From assembly GCA_029233965.1 (NCBI GenBank), contig JARGOP010000016.1, positions 1-64,000 of the forward strand: 64,000 nucleotides of DNA, in the 5' to 3' direction. This document shows, in pieces, positions 27,299-36,149 of this stretch (position 1 is its first letter; the number at the start of each line of letters is the position of its first letter). The notes below the pieces were generated by a model, which was not told the DNA's origin, searched no databases, and saw only the letters and a program-made list of their open reading frames with translations. Source of the stretch: Verrucomicrobiales bacterium. Its GTDB lineage: Bacteria; Verrucomicrobiota; Verrucomicrobiia; Verrucomicrobiales; DEV007. The position numbers and the translations under genes are program-made.

Positions 27299-28636
27299 TC
27301 AGACCAGCAGCTTCTCCAGCTCCCAGCCTTCCCGATACTCACGGGAGAGATATTTGTTCGCTTCGTCGTTGTTGGTGAACTCCATCTTCTCCGCGTCCCA
27401 CTGCAGCTTTTCTTTCGGAAAGCGGATCGCAATGTTGGCGAGGAGGATCACTTCGGTGAGGCGTCCGCCATATTGAAAATCATCCGAGGGCTGTTCTTCA
27501 AGAATGCAGCCGTCGATCCAGCCGTGGTAGTGATCGAGGTCTTCCGCCATCTCGTATTCCTGCGTCATTTCGCCGCCCTCCAGGTAGATCTCCGGAGCGG
27601 CGACGTGCGGGATCACAAGAGTGCCGGTTTCCCCGATGAGCATGGATCCGCTCCGCGGGAGCTGAGTCTGAGCCGGAACATGTGATCCCTTTTTGTCAGG
27701 GGCCCGTCCTCCATCATTCCACGTGATTTGCAGCCGATCTTCGGCCGTGTATTCCGTTCCCGGCACGGTGAAACGATAGGTCGTCTGAGCGGGCCAGACT
27801 TCATCGTTCATTCCGGAGTGGTCGGCGAAATAATCATCGCTCGGCCCCGTGATATTGAGCGCGGTGAAAACCGGATCGAGAATATGGCAGCCGAAATCTC
27901 CGACCGCACCGCTTCCGAAATCCTGCCAGTCGCGCCATCCCCAGGGGTGATAGCAACGATGCTCGGCCGAGTAGGGCCGCATTGGAGCGACCCCGATCCA
28001 GCTGTCCCAGTTGAGCGATTCCGGAACCGGGTCCTCCCCTTTCGGACGACTGATATGCATGCTGCGTCCGTGCCCCGGAGTGGGAACCCAGCTTTGCACC
28101 TCCTTCACTTTCCCGATCCGCCCGGACTGCACGAGCTGCACCGCAGTGCGGTAAAATTTGTGCGAGTGAATCTGATTGCCGAGGCGGGTGATCACTCCGG
28201 ACTCCCTCGCTACCCTCATCATTTGCCGGTTCTCCCAGACGTTGTGAGTCATCGGTTTCTGGCAGTAGACGTGTTTGCCCATCTTCATCGCGCTGATCGC
28301 GCAGTAGGCGTGCATGTGATCGGGAGTGGAAACGGTCACCGCGTCGATCTCATCCGCTTTTTCGGCAAACATTTCGCGGAAGTCCTGGTAAATCGGCGTA
28401 TCCGGACTGAGTTTCTGCACGTTCAGCGTACGGTCGAGGTCAACATCACAAAAGGCGACATACTGCTGATAGCCATGAGACGACATCGCTTTGATGTCGC
28501 TGAATCCTTTGCCGTCCGATCCAATCGAAGCGAGCTGAAGCTTCGAGTTCAGATTTTGCCCACGAACGATTGCCGGAGCCGCAATGATAGTGGAAGCCGC
28601 AGCCGCCCCCTGTAGAAAACGTCGTCTTGTCGTCAT
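27299..28636 (-). CDS. Gfo/Idh/MocA-family oxidoreductase, Tat-exported
   Basis: A 445-residue NAD(P)-dependent oxidoreductase with a twin-arginine signal (TTRRRFLQGAAAASTIIAAPAIV). The ATG at 28636 puts the signal at the N-terminus, so I prefer it to 28657. The Rossmann region is around residues 30-110; VTVSTPDHMHAYCAISAMKMGKHVYCQKPMTHN carries the conserved E/Q-K-P motif whose Lys is catalytic. The C-terminal domain includes GAVGDFGCHILDPVF. PVC genomes hold many such exported paralogs, thought to act on sugars or sugar acids, with substrates mostly unknown. It is convergent with the redoxin gene and follows the sulfatase by 59 bp, probably as one transcript. Confidence 0.92.
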   Translation of the reverse strand: MTTRRRFLQGAAAASTIIAAPAIVRGQNLNSKLQLASIGSDGKGFSDIKAMSSHGYQQYVAFCDVDLDRTLNVQKLSPDTPIYQDFREMFAEKADEIDAVTVSTPDHMHAYCAISAMKMGKHVYCQKPMTHNVWENRQMMRVARESGVITRLGNQIHSHKFYRTAVQLVQSGRIGKVKEVQSWVPTPGHGRSMHISRPKGEDPVPESLNWDSWIGVAPMRPYSAEHRCYHPWGWRDWQDFGSGAVGDFGCHILDPVFTALNITGPSDDYFADHSGMNDEVWPAQTTYRFTVPGTEYTAEDRLQITWNDGGRAPDKKGSHVPAQTQLPRSGSMLIGETGTLVIPHVAAPEIYLEGGEMTQEYEMAEDLDHYHGWIDGCILEEQPSDDFQYGGRLTEVILLANIAIRFPKEKLQWDAEKMEFTNNDEANKYLSREYREGWELEKLLV

Positions 28637-28695
28637 GAGGACAAGACAACGAATCACCTTCCTCCCGTCGAGCCGTTTTCCGGCGCAACCACGTC

Positions 28696-30189
28696 TCAGT
28701 CCAACCCGCCTTCGGGCAATTTGTATTGCCGCCGCAAACGAATGAGTTCCTTCTTCAGCCCGTTCTGCACCTCTTCCAGCGCGGGATCGCCGTAGCGGCT
28801 TTCCAGCTCCAGAGGATCGGCCTGCAGATCGAACAGCTCCCAGTCATCGATCTCCTTTTCCGGAAAACGGATCAACTTGTAGCGACCATCCGTCACACCA
28901 AAGTGAACAGGCACGCCGTGGCCGCCGGATTCGTAGTAGTGGTAATAATGACTGGTCCTCCAGTCGTCAGGCGTCTCCCCTGTAAGAACAGGAACGAGCG
29001 ACTCACCCTGAATATCCTCCGGTATGTCGGTCGCAGCGGCTTCGAGAAACGTGGAAGCGAAATCGAGATTCGAGACGAGATCGCGGTCATTCACGACACC
29101 CTGCGCGACGACTCCCGGCCAGCGCACGAGAAGAGGCGTCCGGAAACTTTCTTCATACATCCAGCGCTTGTCGAACCAGCCGTGCTCGCCGAGATAAAAG
29201 CCCTGATCGGAGCTGTAGATCACGATCGTATTTTCGGCGAGACCATTCTCATCGAGATATTCCAACAGGCGCCCCACATTCTCATCAACTGCCTGCACGC
29301 AACGGAGGTAGTTTTTGATGTAACGCTGAAAATGCCAGCGCGTGCGATCTTTCCCTTCCAGATTGGCGGCAAGAAACGCTTCGTTCTTCGGCCGGAAAAA
29401 ACCGTCGAACTTTTCAAACTGCGCCGGGGTGAATTTACTCGAGTATTTCAACATGAGCCGGTGATCGCCCATGTCGTCGGCAATCCCCATCTCGTGCCGG
29501 GAAGCTGCCTTGCTGCGACCTGAGTAATCATCAAACAAAGTCGGCGGCTCAGGGACCTCGACGTCTTCCAGAAAATCAAGATGACGAAGGGCCGGCTCCC
29601 ACCTTCCGTGCGGAGCCTTGTGCTGACTCATGAGAAAAAACGGCTTTTCAGGATCGCACTGCTCCAGCCACTTCAAACTCTGATCGGTGATGATATCAGT
29701 CGTGTAGCCCTCGTGGTTGATCATTTCCCCGTTCGTGAGCAGCCCGGGATTGTAGTACTGGCCCTGTCCTTTCAGGACTTCAAAATGATCAAACCCCGTC
29801 GGCTCCGACTTGAGGTGCCACTTGCCGACGATCGCGGTCTGATAACCCGCCGCCCCGAGAAGTTTCGGAACCGTCTCCTGTGATCCGTCGAAGGTGTCCC
29901 CATTGCTCCGGAAACCGTTGCGATGAGAATATTTCCCTGTCAGGACGACGGCGCGGGAGGGACCACAGATCGAGTTGGTCACATAACACTTCCGGAAAAG
30001 CATGCCCTCCTTCGCAATTCGATCAATGTTAGGTGTCGGGGCGATCCCCGCAAGCGGCCCGCCGTAGGCACTGATCGCCTGCGTCGCGTGGTCGTCACAA
30101 AAGATGAAAAGAATGTTGGGCCGTTCCGCCGCCTGCGAGAGACCGCTCAGGAGCAGAAAACCGAGGGCGGTTAGATTCCAATGTTTCAT
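28696..30189 (-). CDS. Secreted type I sulfatase
   Basis: A 497-residue sulfatase with a signal peptide (MKHWNLTALGFLLLSGLSQAAE). Metal ligands appear in NILFIFCDDH, the formylglycine motif is C75-G-P-S-R, and YSSDQGFYLGEHGWFDKRWMYEESFRTP holds the late metal-binding Asp-Gln. It hydrolyses sulfate esters, probably on a polysaccharide, in the periplasm or outside the cell. The catalytic Cys must be converted to formylglycine by an enzyme not in this window. It is transcribed with the following Gfo/Idh/MocA gene and divergently from the esterase, which suggests one glycan pathway for desulfation, deacylation and sugar oxidation. The substrate cannot be told from sequence. Confidence 0.94.
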   Translation of the reverse strand: MKHWNLTALGFLLLSGLSQAAERPNILFIFCDDHATQAISAYGGPLAGIAPTPNIDRIAKEGMLFRKCYVTNSICGPSRAVVLTGKYSHRNGFRSNGDTFDGSQETVPKLLGAAGYQTAIVGKWHLKSEPTGFDHFEVLKGQGQYYNPGLLTNGEMINHEGYTTDIITDQSLKWLEQCDPEKPFFLMSQHKAPHGRWEPALRHLDFLEDVEVPEPPTLFDDYSGRSKAASRHEMGIADDMGDHRLMLKYSSKFTPAQFEKFDGFFRPKNEAFLAANLEGKDRTRWHFQRYIKNYLRCVQAVDENVGRLLEYLDENGLAENTIVIYSSDQGFYLGEHGWFDKRWMYEESFRTPLLVRWPGVVAQGVVNDRDLVSNLDFASTFLEAAATDIPEDIQGESLVPVLTGETPDDWRTSHYYHYYESGGHGVPVHFGVTDGRYKLIRFPEKEIDDWELFDLQADPLELESRYGDPALEEVQNGLKKELIRLRRQYKLPEGGLD

Positions 30190-30248
30190 TCAGAGTCATA
30201 CACGATGACGCATCGACTTCGCAAGCGGAGGCAGGTAACCTCATCACG

Positions 30249-31145
30249 ATGAAATTCCCCCTGCTTTCTATTCAACCCTCCTGGGTCATCGGCGCGACCC
30301 TGTTCACACTCCCTCTCGTCGCTCAGGAGAAAAAGAAGAAACCGGTAAGCCCTCCTCCGGGAACGGCCGTGAGCAAAGACGTCCACTACGCCACTCACAA
30401 TGGCGTCGACTTGAAGCTCGATCTCTACCGCCCGGAAACGCTTCCGGAAAAGCCCCTCCCCGTTGTTCTCTGGGTCCATGGCGGAGGATGGCTCAACGGA
30501 AGCAAAGACAAGTGCCCCGCCGCGTTTCTGGCCGGTGAAGGCTTTGCCGTCGTCAGCGTGGGCTATCGACTCACCGACGTCGCGCAATGGCCCGGTCAGA
30601 TTGATGACTGCTCCGCTGCGGTGGAATGGGTCAGACAAAACGCTGACAGGTTTCAGCTGAACCCTGCCGCGATCGGTGCCTGGGGCAGCTCGGCGGGTGG
30701 ACATCTCGTCGCGCTTATGGGAACGCGCCCGACCGATAGGGAGACGGGAATCAGAGTGCAGGCCGTCGTCGACTGGTTCGGGCCCACCGACCTCCTCACG
30801 ATGCCGCCAAACGTCGTCTCCGAAAAACGAAGCTATGAGCAAGTGAGCACATCGAACGGCGCGAAGCTCCTCGGCGCAACAGTCATGGACGTTCCCGATC
30901 TCGCCAAAGACGCGAGTGCGCTCCATCATGTTTCCGCCGACGATCCCCCGTTTCTGATCATGCACGGGAGTGAGGATCCGGGGGTTCCTCTGGTTCAAAG
31001 CACCCGTTTCCATGAAGCGCTCAAGTCGAAAGGCGTCGACTCAACTCTGGTCATCATCGACGGCGCCGGACACGGAGGCGCTGAGTTCAAAACCGAAGCA
31101 GTGAAGCAGGAAGTCGTCACCTTCTTCCGAACTCATCTTCACTGA
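30249..31145 (+). CDS. Secreted alpha/beta-hydrolase esterase
   Basis: A 298-residue hydrolase with an N-terminal hydrophobic segment (residues 8-26) that may be a signal peptide. It has the oxyanion motif HGGGW (VVLWVHGGGWLNGSK), the nucleophile elbow G-S-S-A-G, an acidic residue in HGSEDPGVPL and a His in GAGHGG. This is the hormone-sensitive-lipase/carboxylesterase type (BD-FAE like). It probably removes acyl groups such as acetyl from a sugar or related substrate. It is divergent from the sulfatase, 59 bp away, and ends with a strong terminator. Confidence 0.9.
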   Translation: MKFPLLSIQPSWVIGATLFTLPLVAQEKKKKPVSPPPGTAVSKDVHYATHNGVDLKLDLYRPETLPEKPLPVVLWVHGGGWLNGSKDKCPAAFLAGEGFAVVSVGYRLTDVAQWPGQIDDCSAAVEWVRQNADRFQLNPAAIGAWGSSAGGHLVALMGTRPTDRETGIRVQAVVDWFGPTDLLTMPPNVVSEKRSYEQVSTSNGAKLLGATVMDVPDLAKDASALHHVSADDPPFLIMHGSEDPGVPLVQSTRFHEALKSKGVDSTLVIIDGAGHGGAEFKTEAVKQEVVTFFRTHLH

Positions 31146-31156
31146 CTCAATCGCAA

Positions 31157-31177
31157 GCGACACGGTCGCATTTTTTT
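31157..31177 (+). terminator. Intrinsic terminator after the esterase gene
   Basis: GCGAC (31157-31161), a 3-nt loop, GTCGC (31165-31169), then A and seven Ts. The stem-loop plus T-run starts 12 bp past the esterase stop and fits a rho-independent terminator on the plus strand. Confidence 0.75.
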
Positions 31178-31185
31178 AGTTATGT

Positions 31186-31241
31186 TATTTATGAAAAATA
31201 GCAAGTCAGAATTGAATCGTTCAGTCTATTTTTCATAAATA
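31186..31241. promoter_or_regulatory. Perfect 16-bp inverted repeat before the FkbM gene
   Basis: TATTTATGAAAAATAG (31186-31201) and CTATTTTTCATAAATA (31226-31241) are perfect reverse complements separated by 24 nt. The right arm ends 5 bp before the ATG of the FkbM methyltransferase gene. The repeat may be a regulator-binding site or an mRNA hairpin that hides the start codon. No close copy was noticed elsewhere in the window by eye. Confidence 0.65.
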
Positions 31242-31246
31242 CAAAC

Positions 31247-32011
31247 ATGCGCATTATCCCCAGTGACCGCATCTCTCCGAAACACCTCGTTCCCCTGCTT
31301 CCGCAGGGCCTGCAGCAGCGAATTCGCGATTCCCACTACCTTTCCAAGCCGAAGTCGGCTTGCCTCACTGACGAAGTTGATCTCGGTGTGATCGCCGAAC
31401 TGGTGAAGAAGGGAGACACCATGATGGACATCGGAGCCAACTTCGGACTTTTCACCCGCTTTCTCTCTGAGCAGGTTGGCGAAGAGGGAAAGGTTTACTC
31501 GTTCGAACCTACTGCGGCCATGTCACGAATCCTGAATCACAATGTCGATTCACTGAATCTTGAGAACGTCGAGACATCATCCTGTGCTCTTTCCGACAAG
31601 GTCGGCACAGCGCAAATCAGCATGCCTCTCCACAACAATCACAGCCCGAACTACTACGAGGCCTCACTTTGCGAAATAAACGACGCCGAGATTGGCGAGG
31701 TTGACACCGTCGAGACAACGACGCTCGACGCTTTCTGTGACGCCCGCGAACTGGAGGGACTCTCCTTTATCAAGTGCGATGTCGAAGGTCATGAGATCGC
31801 TGTTCTCAACGGAGCCCGAATCACCCTGGAGAAGTTTCGCCCAATAATCCTCCTCGAAGTGAATGAGCCCCTCGACGAAGAGGGCCACGGTCGTGAAGTC
31901 CGCGATCTCATCCGCTATCCCGGCAATGAGATCCACCTCTTCGAAAACGGGGTCATCCGGAATCGGGAAGACGGCGAGTTCTTCGTGAACTACGTCCTCC
32001 TCCCCGTCTGA
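31247..32011 (+). CDS. FkbM-family SAM-dependent methyltransferase
   Basis: A 254-residue class I methyltransferase. The SAM-binding motif I is MMDIGANFGLFTRFLSE (about residues 58-74), followed by the acidic end of strand 2 in VYSFEPTAAMSRIL. The FkbM hallmark LSFIKCDVEGHEIAVLNGA lies near 180. FkbM enzymes methylate hydroxyl groups on small molecules, glycans or lipids. There is no signal peptide, so it acts in the cytoplasm. It stands alone between an esterase with its own terminator and a convergent FRG gene, with a striking inverted repeat just upstream. The substrate is unknown. Confidence 0.92.
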   Translation: MRIIPSDRISPKHLVPLLPQGLQQRIRDSHYLSKPKSACLTDEVDLGVIAELVKKGDTMMDIGANFGLFTRFLSEQVGEEGKVYSFEPTAAMSRILNHNVDSLNLENVETSSCALSDKVGTAQISMPLHNNHSPNYYEASLCEINDAEIGEVDTVETTTLDAFCDARELEGLSFIKCDVEGHEIAVLNGARITLEKFRPIILLEVNEPLDEEGHGREVRDLIRYPGNEIHLFENGVIRNREDGEFFVNYVLLPV

Positions 32012-32050
32012 GAATCCCCGCGAAAGTTCGCTGAAGAGATGGACGCCCTC

Positions 32051-32806
32051 CTATTCGCCCGGAAAAACCCACTCAAACGAATCTGTGTGAGAGTAGATCT
32101 CCTCACGGATTTGTCCGCAAAGCCCCCTCATTCCGGGGAAAAGCGTCCGGCTGTCAAAACCCATCGTGGCGAGACGACGGCGCAGGTATTCCTTTTCGGC
32201 GGCAGGAATGACGATCCTCGCGAGGTGGAGGCGATCATTCCCCAGCTCGAAAAACTCTTCAAAGCACTCCGGAGCCGCATCCTCGGCAGGAAGCGGGTGA
32301 GAAAGATAACAGGTCTTTTGATTGAGCATCGCAGGTGTCATTTTCTGCGGCGTGTAGACTCGCGGACTTTCAGGGACCTGCTCATAATCGTGGGAGATCG
32401 CCAACTCCCCGTCGCCGGGTAGAATCCGCCAAACCACTCCGTCGTCGTCACAGTGAGGATCCGTCGCAAAGTAGAGTGCGACGAGAGCATTCTCCGTCCA
32501 GGTCGAGAAACGGGTCGGGAGTCCATAGTGCTCACCGATGGACATCCACTCAAGTTCGGTGACGGGATCATATCCCAGTTCTCCCCGCGACTTCTGCTTT
32601 AGCGTGAGCAGTAGCGCCCCTTCCAGTTCTGCCCAGCTCTTAAACTCCGTCTTGCCGACTTCCTCGCGGAACAGAGTCGGGAGGAGTTTCCACTGATCCG
32701 AGGCCTGTCCCCGGTAAATCGGATTTCGCTGAAACCCGAGCCGGGGAACCATCTCATTCAGGAAGGCATCCATGCTTTCTACAAAAATATTCTCAATCTC
32801 TCTCAT
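32051..32806 (-). CDS. FRG-domain protein
   Basis: A 251-residue protein with the FRG domain, named for its F-x-G-Q and R/G motifs. Here the signature reads FQRNPIYRGQASDQWKLLPTLFREEV (about residues 25-50), followed by the conserved LTEL..M..QHYGLPTR-like segment EWMSIGEHYGLPTRFSTWTENALVALYFA (about 108-137). FRG proteins are cytoplasmic with no settled activity. They turn up in accessory regions and next to defence or toxin genes. This one is divergent from a small unknown gene across a 179-bp AT-rich spacer. Nuclease or ADP-ribosyl-related roles have been suggested for relatives, but nothing here shows catalysis. Confidence 0.88.
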   Translation of the reverse strand: MREIENIFVESMDAFLNEMVPRLGFQRNPIYRGQASDQWKLLPTLFREEVGKTEFKSWAELEGALLLTLKQKSRGELGYDPVTELEWMSIGEHYGLPTRFSTWTENALVALYFATDPHCDDDGVVWRILPGDGELAISHDYEQVPESPRVYTPQKMTPAMLNQKTCYLSHPLPAEDAAPECFEEFFELGNDRLHLARIVIPAAEKEYLRRRLATMGFDSRTLFPGMRGLCGQIREEIYSHTDSFEWVFPGE

Positions 32807-32823
32807 GAAACTCGACTTTCTTG

Positions 32824-32938
32824 GCTCAATTTGTAATTTTTTGAGCTATACAGATGACAAATTTACAAAATAACGGATATTAACTCAGGAATCTCTCGCT
32901 CACATGATTGAATTCTCATTTCTGATACAAATTTGCAA
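32824..32938. promoter_or_regulatory. AT-rich divergent spacer with direct and inverted repeats
   Basis: The FRG/unknown spacer contains GCTCAA (32824-32829) and TTGAGC (32841-32846), an inverted repeat. It also has a direct repeat ACAAATTTACAA (32857-32868) and ACAAATTTGCAA (32927-32938), exactly 70 bp apart with one mismatch. This spacing is close to a whole number of helical turns. Two bound copies of one regulator would fit, but this is inference. Confidence 0.4.
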
Positions 32939-32985
32939 CAACTATTTCCACTATTTTTCATTTTTTGAGTTTTTCTTGAGAACAA

Positions 32986-33459
32986 ATGAGCAAAGCAAGC
33001 CTAAAGGACCTCGTGTCACTGATTCCTGAACTGGAATTGAGTGAACTGCGTGCCCTCGAAATGTCCGTGAAAGTTGCCATCGAGATCAGGACGCAGGGCC
33101 AGCTCTCGACCGAGACCTCGATGAGCCCCCGCGCCACAGACGAAGGCCCCGGGCTCAATGATCAAGCCCTCGCGATCCTCGAAGAGGTCGACGCCTTTGA
33201 CTTATCCCTCGCGGATCAGGCACTGCTCGGGGCGCTCATCCTCAGCGAAGGCTATCACCAGGACGTTTTCTCAAGCCGCGATGTGAACGATATCATTGAG
33301 GAAAGCGGCCGCCCCCGCATCGCCCATGTCACCTCCGCAATCTCAGGCCTTACGGATCGGGCCTATCTCACCGGCTCGACGAAGGCGCTCTCGTTGTCCA
33401 AAGAAGGGCGGGCGAAAGCGCGCGGGCTCATCGGGATGATTCGCCGCAGGGCCGCGTAA
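32986..33459 (+). CDS. Small protein with probable winged-helix C-terminus
   Basis: A 157-residue protein with no recognised family. The N-terminal 40 residues form a helical pair (LKDLVSLIPELELSELRALEMSVKVAIEI). A Ser/Thr/Pro linker of about 15 residues follows. The last 90 residues (LADQALLGALILSEGYHQDVFSSRDVNDIIEESG, then HVTSAISGLTDRAYLTG and LSLSKEGRAKARGLI) resemble a winged-helix DNA-binding or protein-binding domain. It is divergent from the FRG gene and might regulate it. There is no signal peptide or membrane helix. Confidence 0.7.
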   Translation: MSKASLKDLVSLIPELELSELRALEMSVKVAIEIRTQGQLSTETSMSPRATDEGPGLNDQALAILEEVDAFDLSLADQALLGALILSEGYHQDVFSSRDVNDIIEESGRPRIAHVTSAISGLTDRAYLTGSTKALSLSKEGRAKARGLIGMIRRRAA

Positions 33460-33470
33460 TTTTCCGTTCT

Positions 33471-34352
33471 TTACCCAAGCGCCTCCAGAAAGAGCGATGC
33501 GGTCGGGCTGATGCGGCGTCCATGCGCGACGGCATGAGTCATCTTGAGCTGCTTCCGGCGTGCCCCCACGAGAGGAATCCCGTTACCTGTGATGCGGTTC
33601 AGCGATTCCGGCAGAATCGCAATGCCTGAACCTGCCACTGTCATCGCCGCCACGGCCTGGGCTCGTCTCGCCTCCTGTACGATGCGGGGACGAAATCCCT
33701 CCTCAAGACACAGTGCCCTCAGGTGAGCCGTGTAGGCAGGCGCCGCCTCGGAGGAGATCATGACGAAAGGCTCGTCGCGAAGGTCTTTGATCCAGACCGC
33801 CGTCTTTTCCGTGAGCGGATGCTTCGGGGGGAGAAAGACCCGGAGCGGTTCTTCCATCCAGCTGGTGGATTCTATCCCGTCCGGAACTCTTTCGGGAGCA
33901 ATCCCGATGAATCCGATTTCCAGCTCTCCATTTCGCAGCGCCTCAAGCTGATCAATCGGAAGCCGGTCATGAAGATTGAGCTGAATGTGAGGATGCCTCT
34001 CACGAAAACCGGCGAACACCTGCACCAGTTCCGGTGAAAGCACTGCACTGACAAATCCAACATCGAGCCTTCCCGTTTCCCCCTCCCCCGCCCGTCGCGC
34101 CGCTTCCCCTGCCCGGCGAACCTGCTGCAGGATCTCCCGCGCTTCGCTTCGAAAAGCAACTCCCGGAGAGGTAAGACGAACCTCCCGGTTCGTCCGTTCG
34201 AAAAGCTGCACCCCGAGCTTATTCTCCAGATTCCGAATGTGCCTCGACAAGGGCGGCTGCGCGAGATGAAGGCGCTCCGCCGCCCGGGTGAAGGACAATT
34301 CCTCGGACACGGCGAGGAAGCATTCCAGCTCGCGGAAAGAAAATTCGTTCAT
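33471..34352 (-). CDS. LysR-type transcriptional regulator
   Basis: A 293-residue LTTR. The N-terminal HTH is FLAVSEELSFTRAAERLHLAQPPLSRHIRNLENKLGVQLFERTNREVRLTSPG (about residues 11-63), the full family signature. Residues about 90-290 form the periplasmic-binding-type effector domain. It is divergent from ilvD with a 69-bp spacer holding an ATACT-N11-AGTAT box, so it probably controls ilvD and itself. By analogy with IlvY-type regulators a branched-chain intermediate might be the inducer, but the ligand cannot be read from sequence. Confidence 0.94.
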   Translation of the reverse strand: MNEFSFRELECFLAVSEELSFTRAAERLHLAQPPLSRHIRNLENKLGVQLFERTNREVRLTSPGVAFRSEAREILQQVRRAGEAARRAGEGETGRLDVGFVSAVLSPELVQVFAGFRERHPHIQLNLHDRLPIDQLEALRNGELEIGFIGIAPERVPDGIESTSWMEEPLRVFLPPKHPLTEKTAVWIKDLRDEPFVMISSEAAPAYTAHLRALCLEEGFRPRIVQEARRAQAVAAMTVAGSGIAILPESLNRITGNGIPLVGARRKQLKMTHAVAHGRRISPTASLFLEALG

Positions 34353-34366
34353 ATCAAAAAGGTATC

Positions 34367-34387
34367 ATACTCGATTTGAAATAGTAT
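34367..34387. promoter_or_regulatory. LysR-type operator between lysR and ilvD
   Basis: ATACT, 11 bases, AGTAT: a perfect 5-bp inverted repeat containing the T-N11-A core that defines LTTR recognition sites. It lies 15 bp upstream of the LysR start and 34 bp upstream of the ilvD ATG. The site probably serves autoregulation and ilvD control. Confidence 0.7.
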
Positions 34388-34421
34388 TTCCATCATCCAA
34401 TAAATCCTGCAAAGTTCCCTC

Positions 34422-36128
34422 ATGGCCAAGAAATCCAAAGTGATCCCCGCTCATCGTCAGTTCTCCTCACCCATGCTCGACGGTCCCGACCGGGCCCCGA
34501 GTCGTGCCATGCTGCACCCCGTCGGATTCACGAACGAAGACTTTCAGAAATCCATCATCGGCGTGGCTTCCACCTGGAGCATGGTTACCCCGTGCAACAT
34601 GCACATCGACAAGCTCGCGAAGGAGTCGGTTAAAGGAGCCGACGCAGCCGGAGGCAAAGGCGTTGAATTCAACACGATCACAATTTCCGACGGCATCTCG
34701 ATGGGGACCGAAGGAATGAAATACTCGCTCGTGAGCCGGGAAGTTATCGCCGACTCGATCGAAACCGTCGTCGGATGCGAGGGCATGGACGGTGTCGTTG
34801 CAATCGGTGGCTGCGACAAGAACATGCCCGGCTGCATGATCGCAATCGCCCGCATGAACCGTCCCGGTATTTTCGTCTATGGAGGCACGATCAAGCCCGG
34901 TTGCTTCAAGGGCGAGGACGTCGACATCGTTTCGGTTTTCGAAGCGGTCGGTAAACACAGCGCCGGGAAAATTGACGACGCTGAACTCGACGGGGTCACC
35001 GGGACGGCCATTCCCGGCCCGGGTTCCTGCGGCGGCATGTACACCGCGAACACGATGGCGAGCGCGATCGAAGCCCTCGGCATGAGCCTTCCGAACAGTT
35101 CCGCACAGGCCGCGGTCAGCGACGAAAAGCTCATGGACTGCTTCGACGCCGGCGCGGCCGTCGTGAATCTGATCAACAACAACATTCGCCCCCGCGACAT
35201 TATGACGCGGAAAGCATTCGAGAATGCGATCACCGTCACAATCGCACTCGGTGGCTCCACCAATGCCGTTCTGCACCTCCTTGCGATCGCAGATGCCGCG
35301 GGAGTGAAACTCTCCCTCGACGACTTCACCAGGATTGGAAAGCGCGTTCCGGTCATTGCCGACCTCAAGCCGAGTGGCGCCAACGTCATGATGAAACTCG
35401 TCGAGATCGGCGGAACGCTTCCTCTCATGAAGATGCTTCTCAACGCCGGCTTGCTCCACGGCGACTGCATGACCGTGACCGGAAAAACGATGAAGCAGAA
35501 CCTCGCGAAGGTGAAACCCAATTATGAAAAGGGCCAGACCATCATCCGCAGCCTGAAAAACCCCATCAAAAAGGACAGCCATCTCGTCATTCTCTACGGC
35601 AACCTCGCTCCTGAAGGCGCCGTCGCCAAAATCTCCGGCAAGGAAGGACTCACCTTTAAAGGGAAAGCAAAAGTCTACGACTCAGAGGAAAAGGCGATGA
35701 CCGCGATTCTCGGAGGCAGGATCAAGAGCGGCGACGTCATCGTGATTCGCATGGAAGGACCCAAGGGCGGCCCCGGAATGCGCGAAATGCTCGGGCCCAC
35801 CGGAGCGATTATGGGAGCAGGCCTCGGCAAAGAAGTCGCTCTCATCACCGATGGTCGCTTCTCAGGAGGCAGCCACGGTTTCGTAATCGGCCATGTCACC
35901 CCGGAGGCTTTCGTCGGCGGTCCCCTCGCCCTCGTGAAGAACGGCGATGAGATCTCGATCGATGCCGAAAGCCGGGAAATGACCCTTCACATCACGAAGA
36001 AGGAAATGGCCGGGCGAAAGAAAAAGTGGAAACAGCCGAAGCCCCGCTACACCAAAGGCGTCCTCGCCAAGTATGCGAAGCTGGTGAACTCCGCTTCGCA
36101 GGGTGCCGTCACGGACGCCGGTCTGTAA
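34422..36128 (+). CDS. ilvD: Dihydroxy-acid dehydratase
   Basis: A 568-residue iron-sulfur enzyme that dehydrates 2,3-dihydroxy-isovalerate and dihydroxy-methylvalerate in valine, isoleucine and leucine synthesis. The three cluster-ligand segments are visible: [21 protein letters not shown] and [15 protein letters not shown]. The C-terminal signature [21 protein letters not shown] and the [23 protein letters not shown] segment are the family signatures. The length is typical (about 560-570). No other ilv gene is in the window, so this is a stand-alone gene under probable LysR control. Confidence 0.97.
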   Translation: MAKKSKVIPAHRQFSSPMLDGPDRAPSRAMLHPVGFTNEDFQKSIIGVASTWSMVTPCNMHIDKLAKESVKGADAAGGKGVEFNTITISDGISMGTEGMKYSLVSREVIADSIETVVGCEGMDGVVAIGGCDKNMPGCMIAIARMNRPGIFVYGGTIKPGCFKGEDVDIVSVFEAVGKHSAGKIDDAELDGVTGTAIPGPGSCGGMYTANTMASAIEALGMSLPNSSAQAAVSDEKLMDCFDAGAAVVNLINNNIRPRDIMTRKAFENAITVTIALGGSTNAVLHLLAIADAAGVKLSLDDFTRIGKRVPVIADLKPSGANVMMKLVEIGGTLPLMKMLLNAGLLHGDCMTVTGKTMKQNLAKVKPNYEKGQTIIRSLKNPIKKDSHLVILYGNLAPEGAVAKISGKEGLTFKGKAKVYDSEEKAMTAILGGRIKSGDVIVIRMEGPKGGPGMREMLGPTGAIMGAGLGKEVALITDGRFSGGSHGFVIGHVTPEAFVGGPLALVKNGDEISIDAESREMTLHITKKEMAGRKKKWKQPKPRYTKGVLAKYAKLVNSASQGAVTDAGL

Positions 36129-36149
36129 GAACGGAATCGCTCTACGATC

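Noticed and set aside
34467-35582. Minus-strand ORF of 371 residues opposite ilvD
   Set aside because: It is antisense to a textbook dihydroxy-acid dehydratase; its His/Asp/Val-rich composition is typical of a shadow frame.
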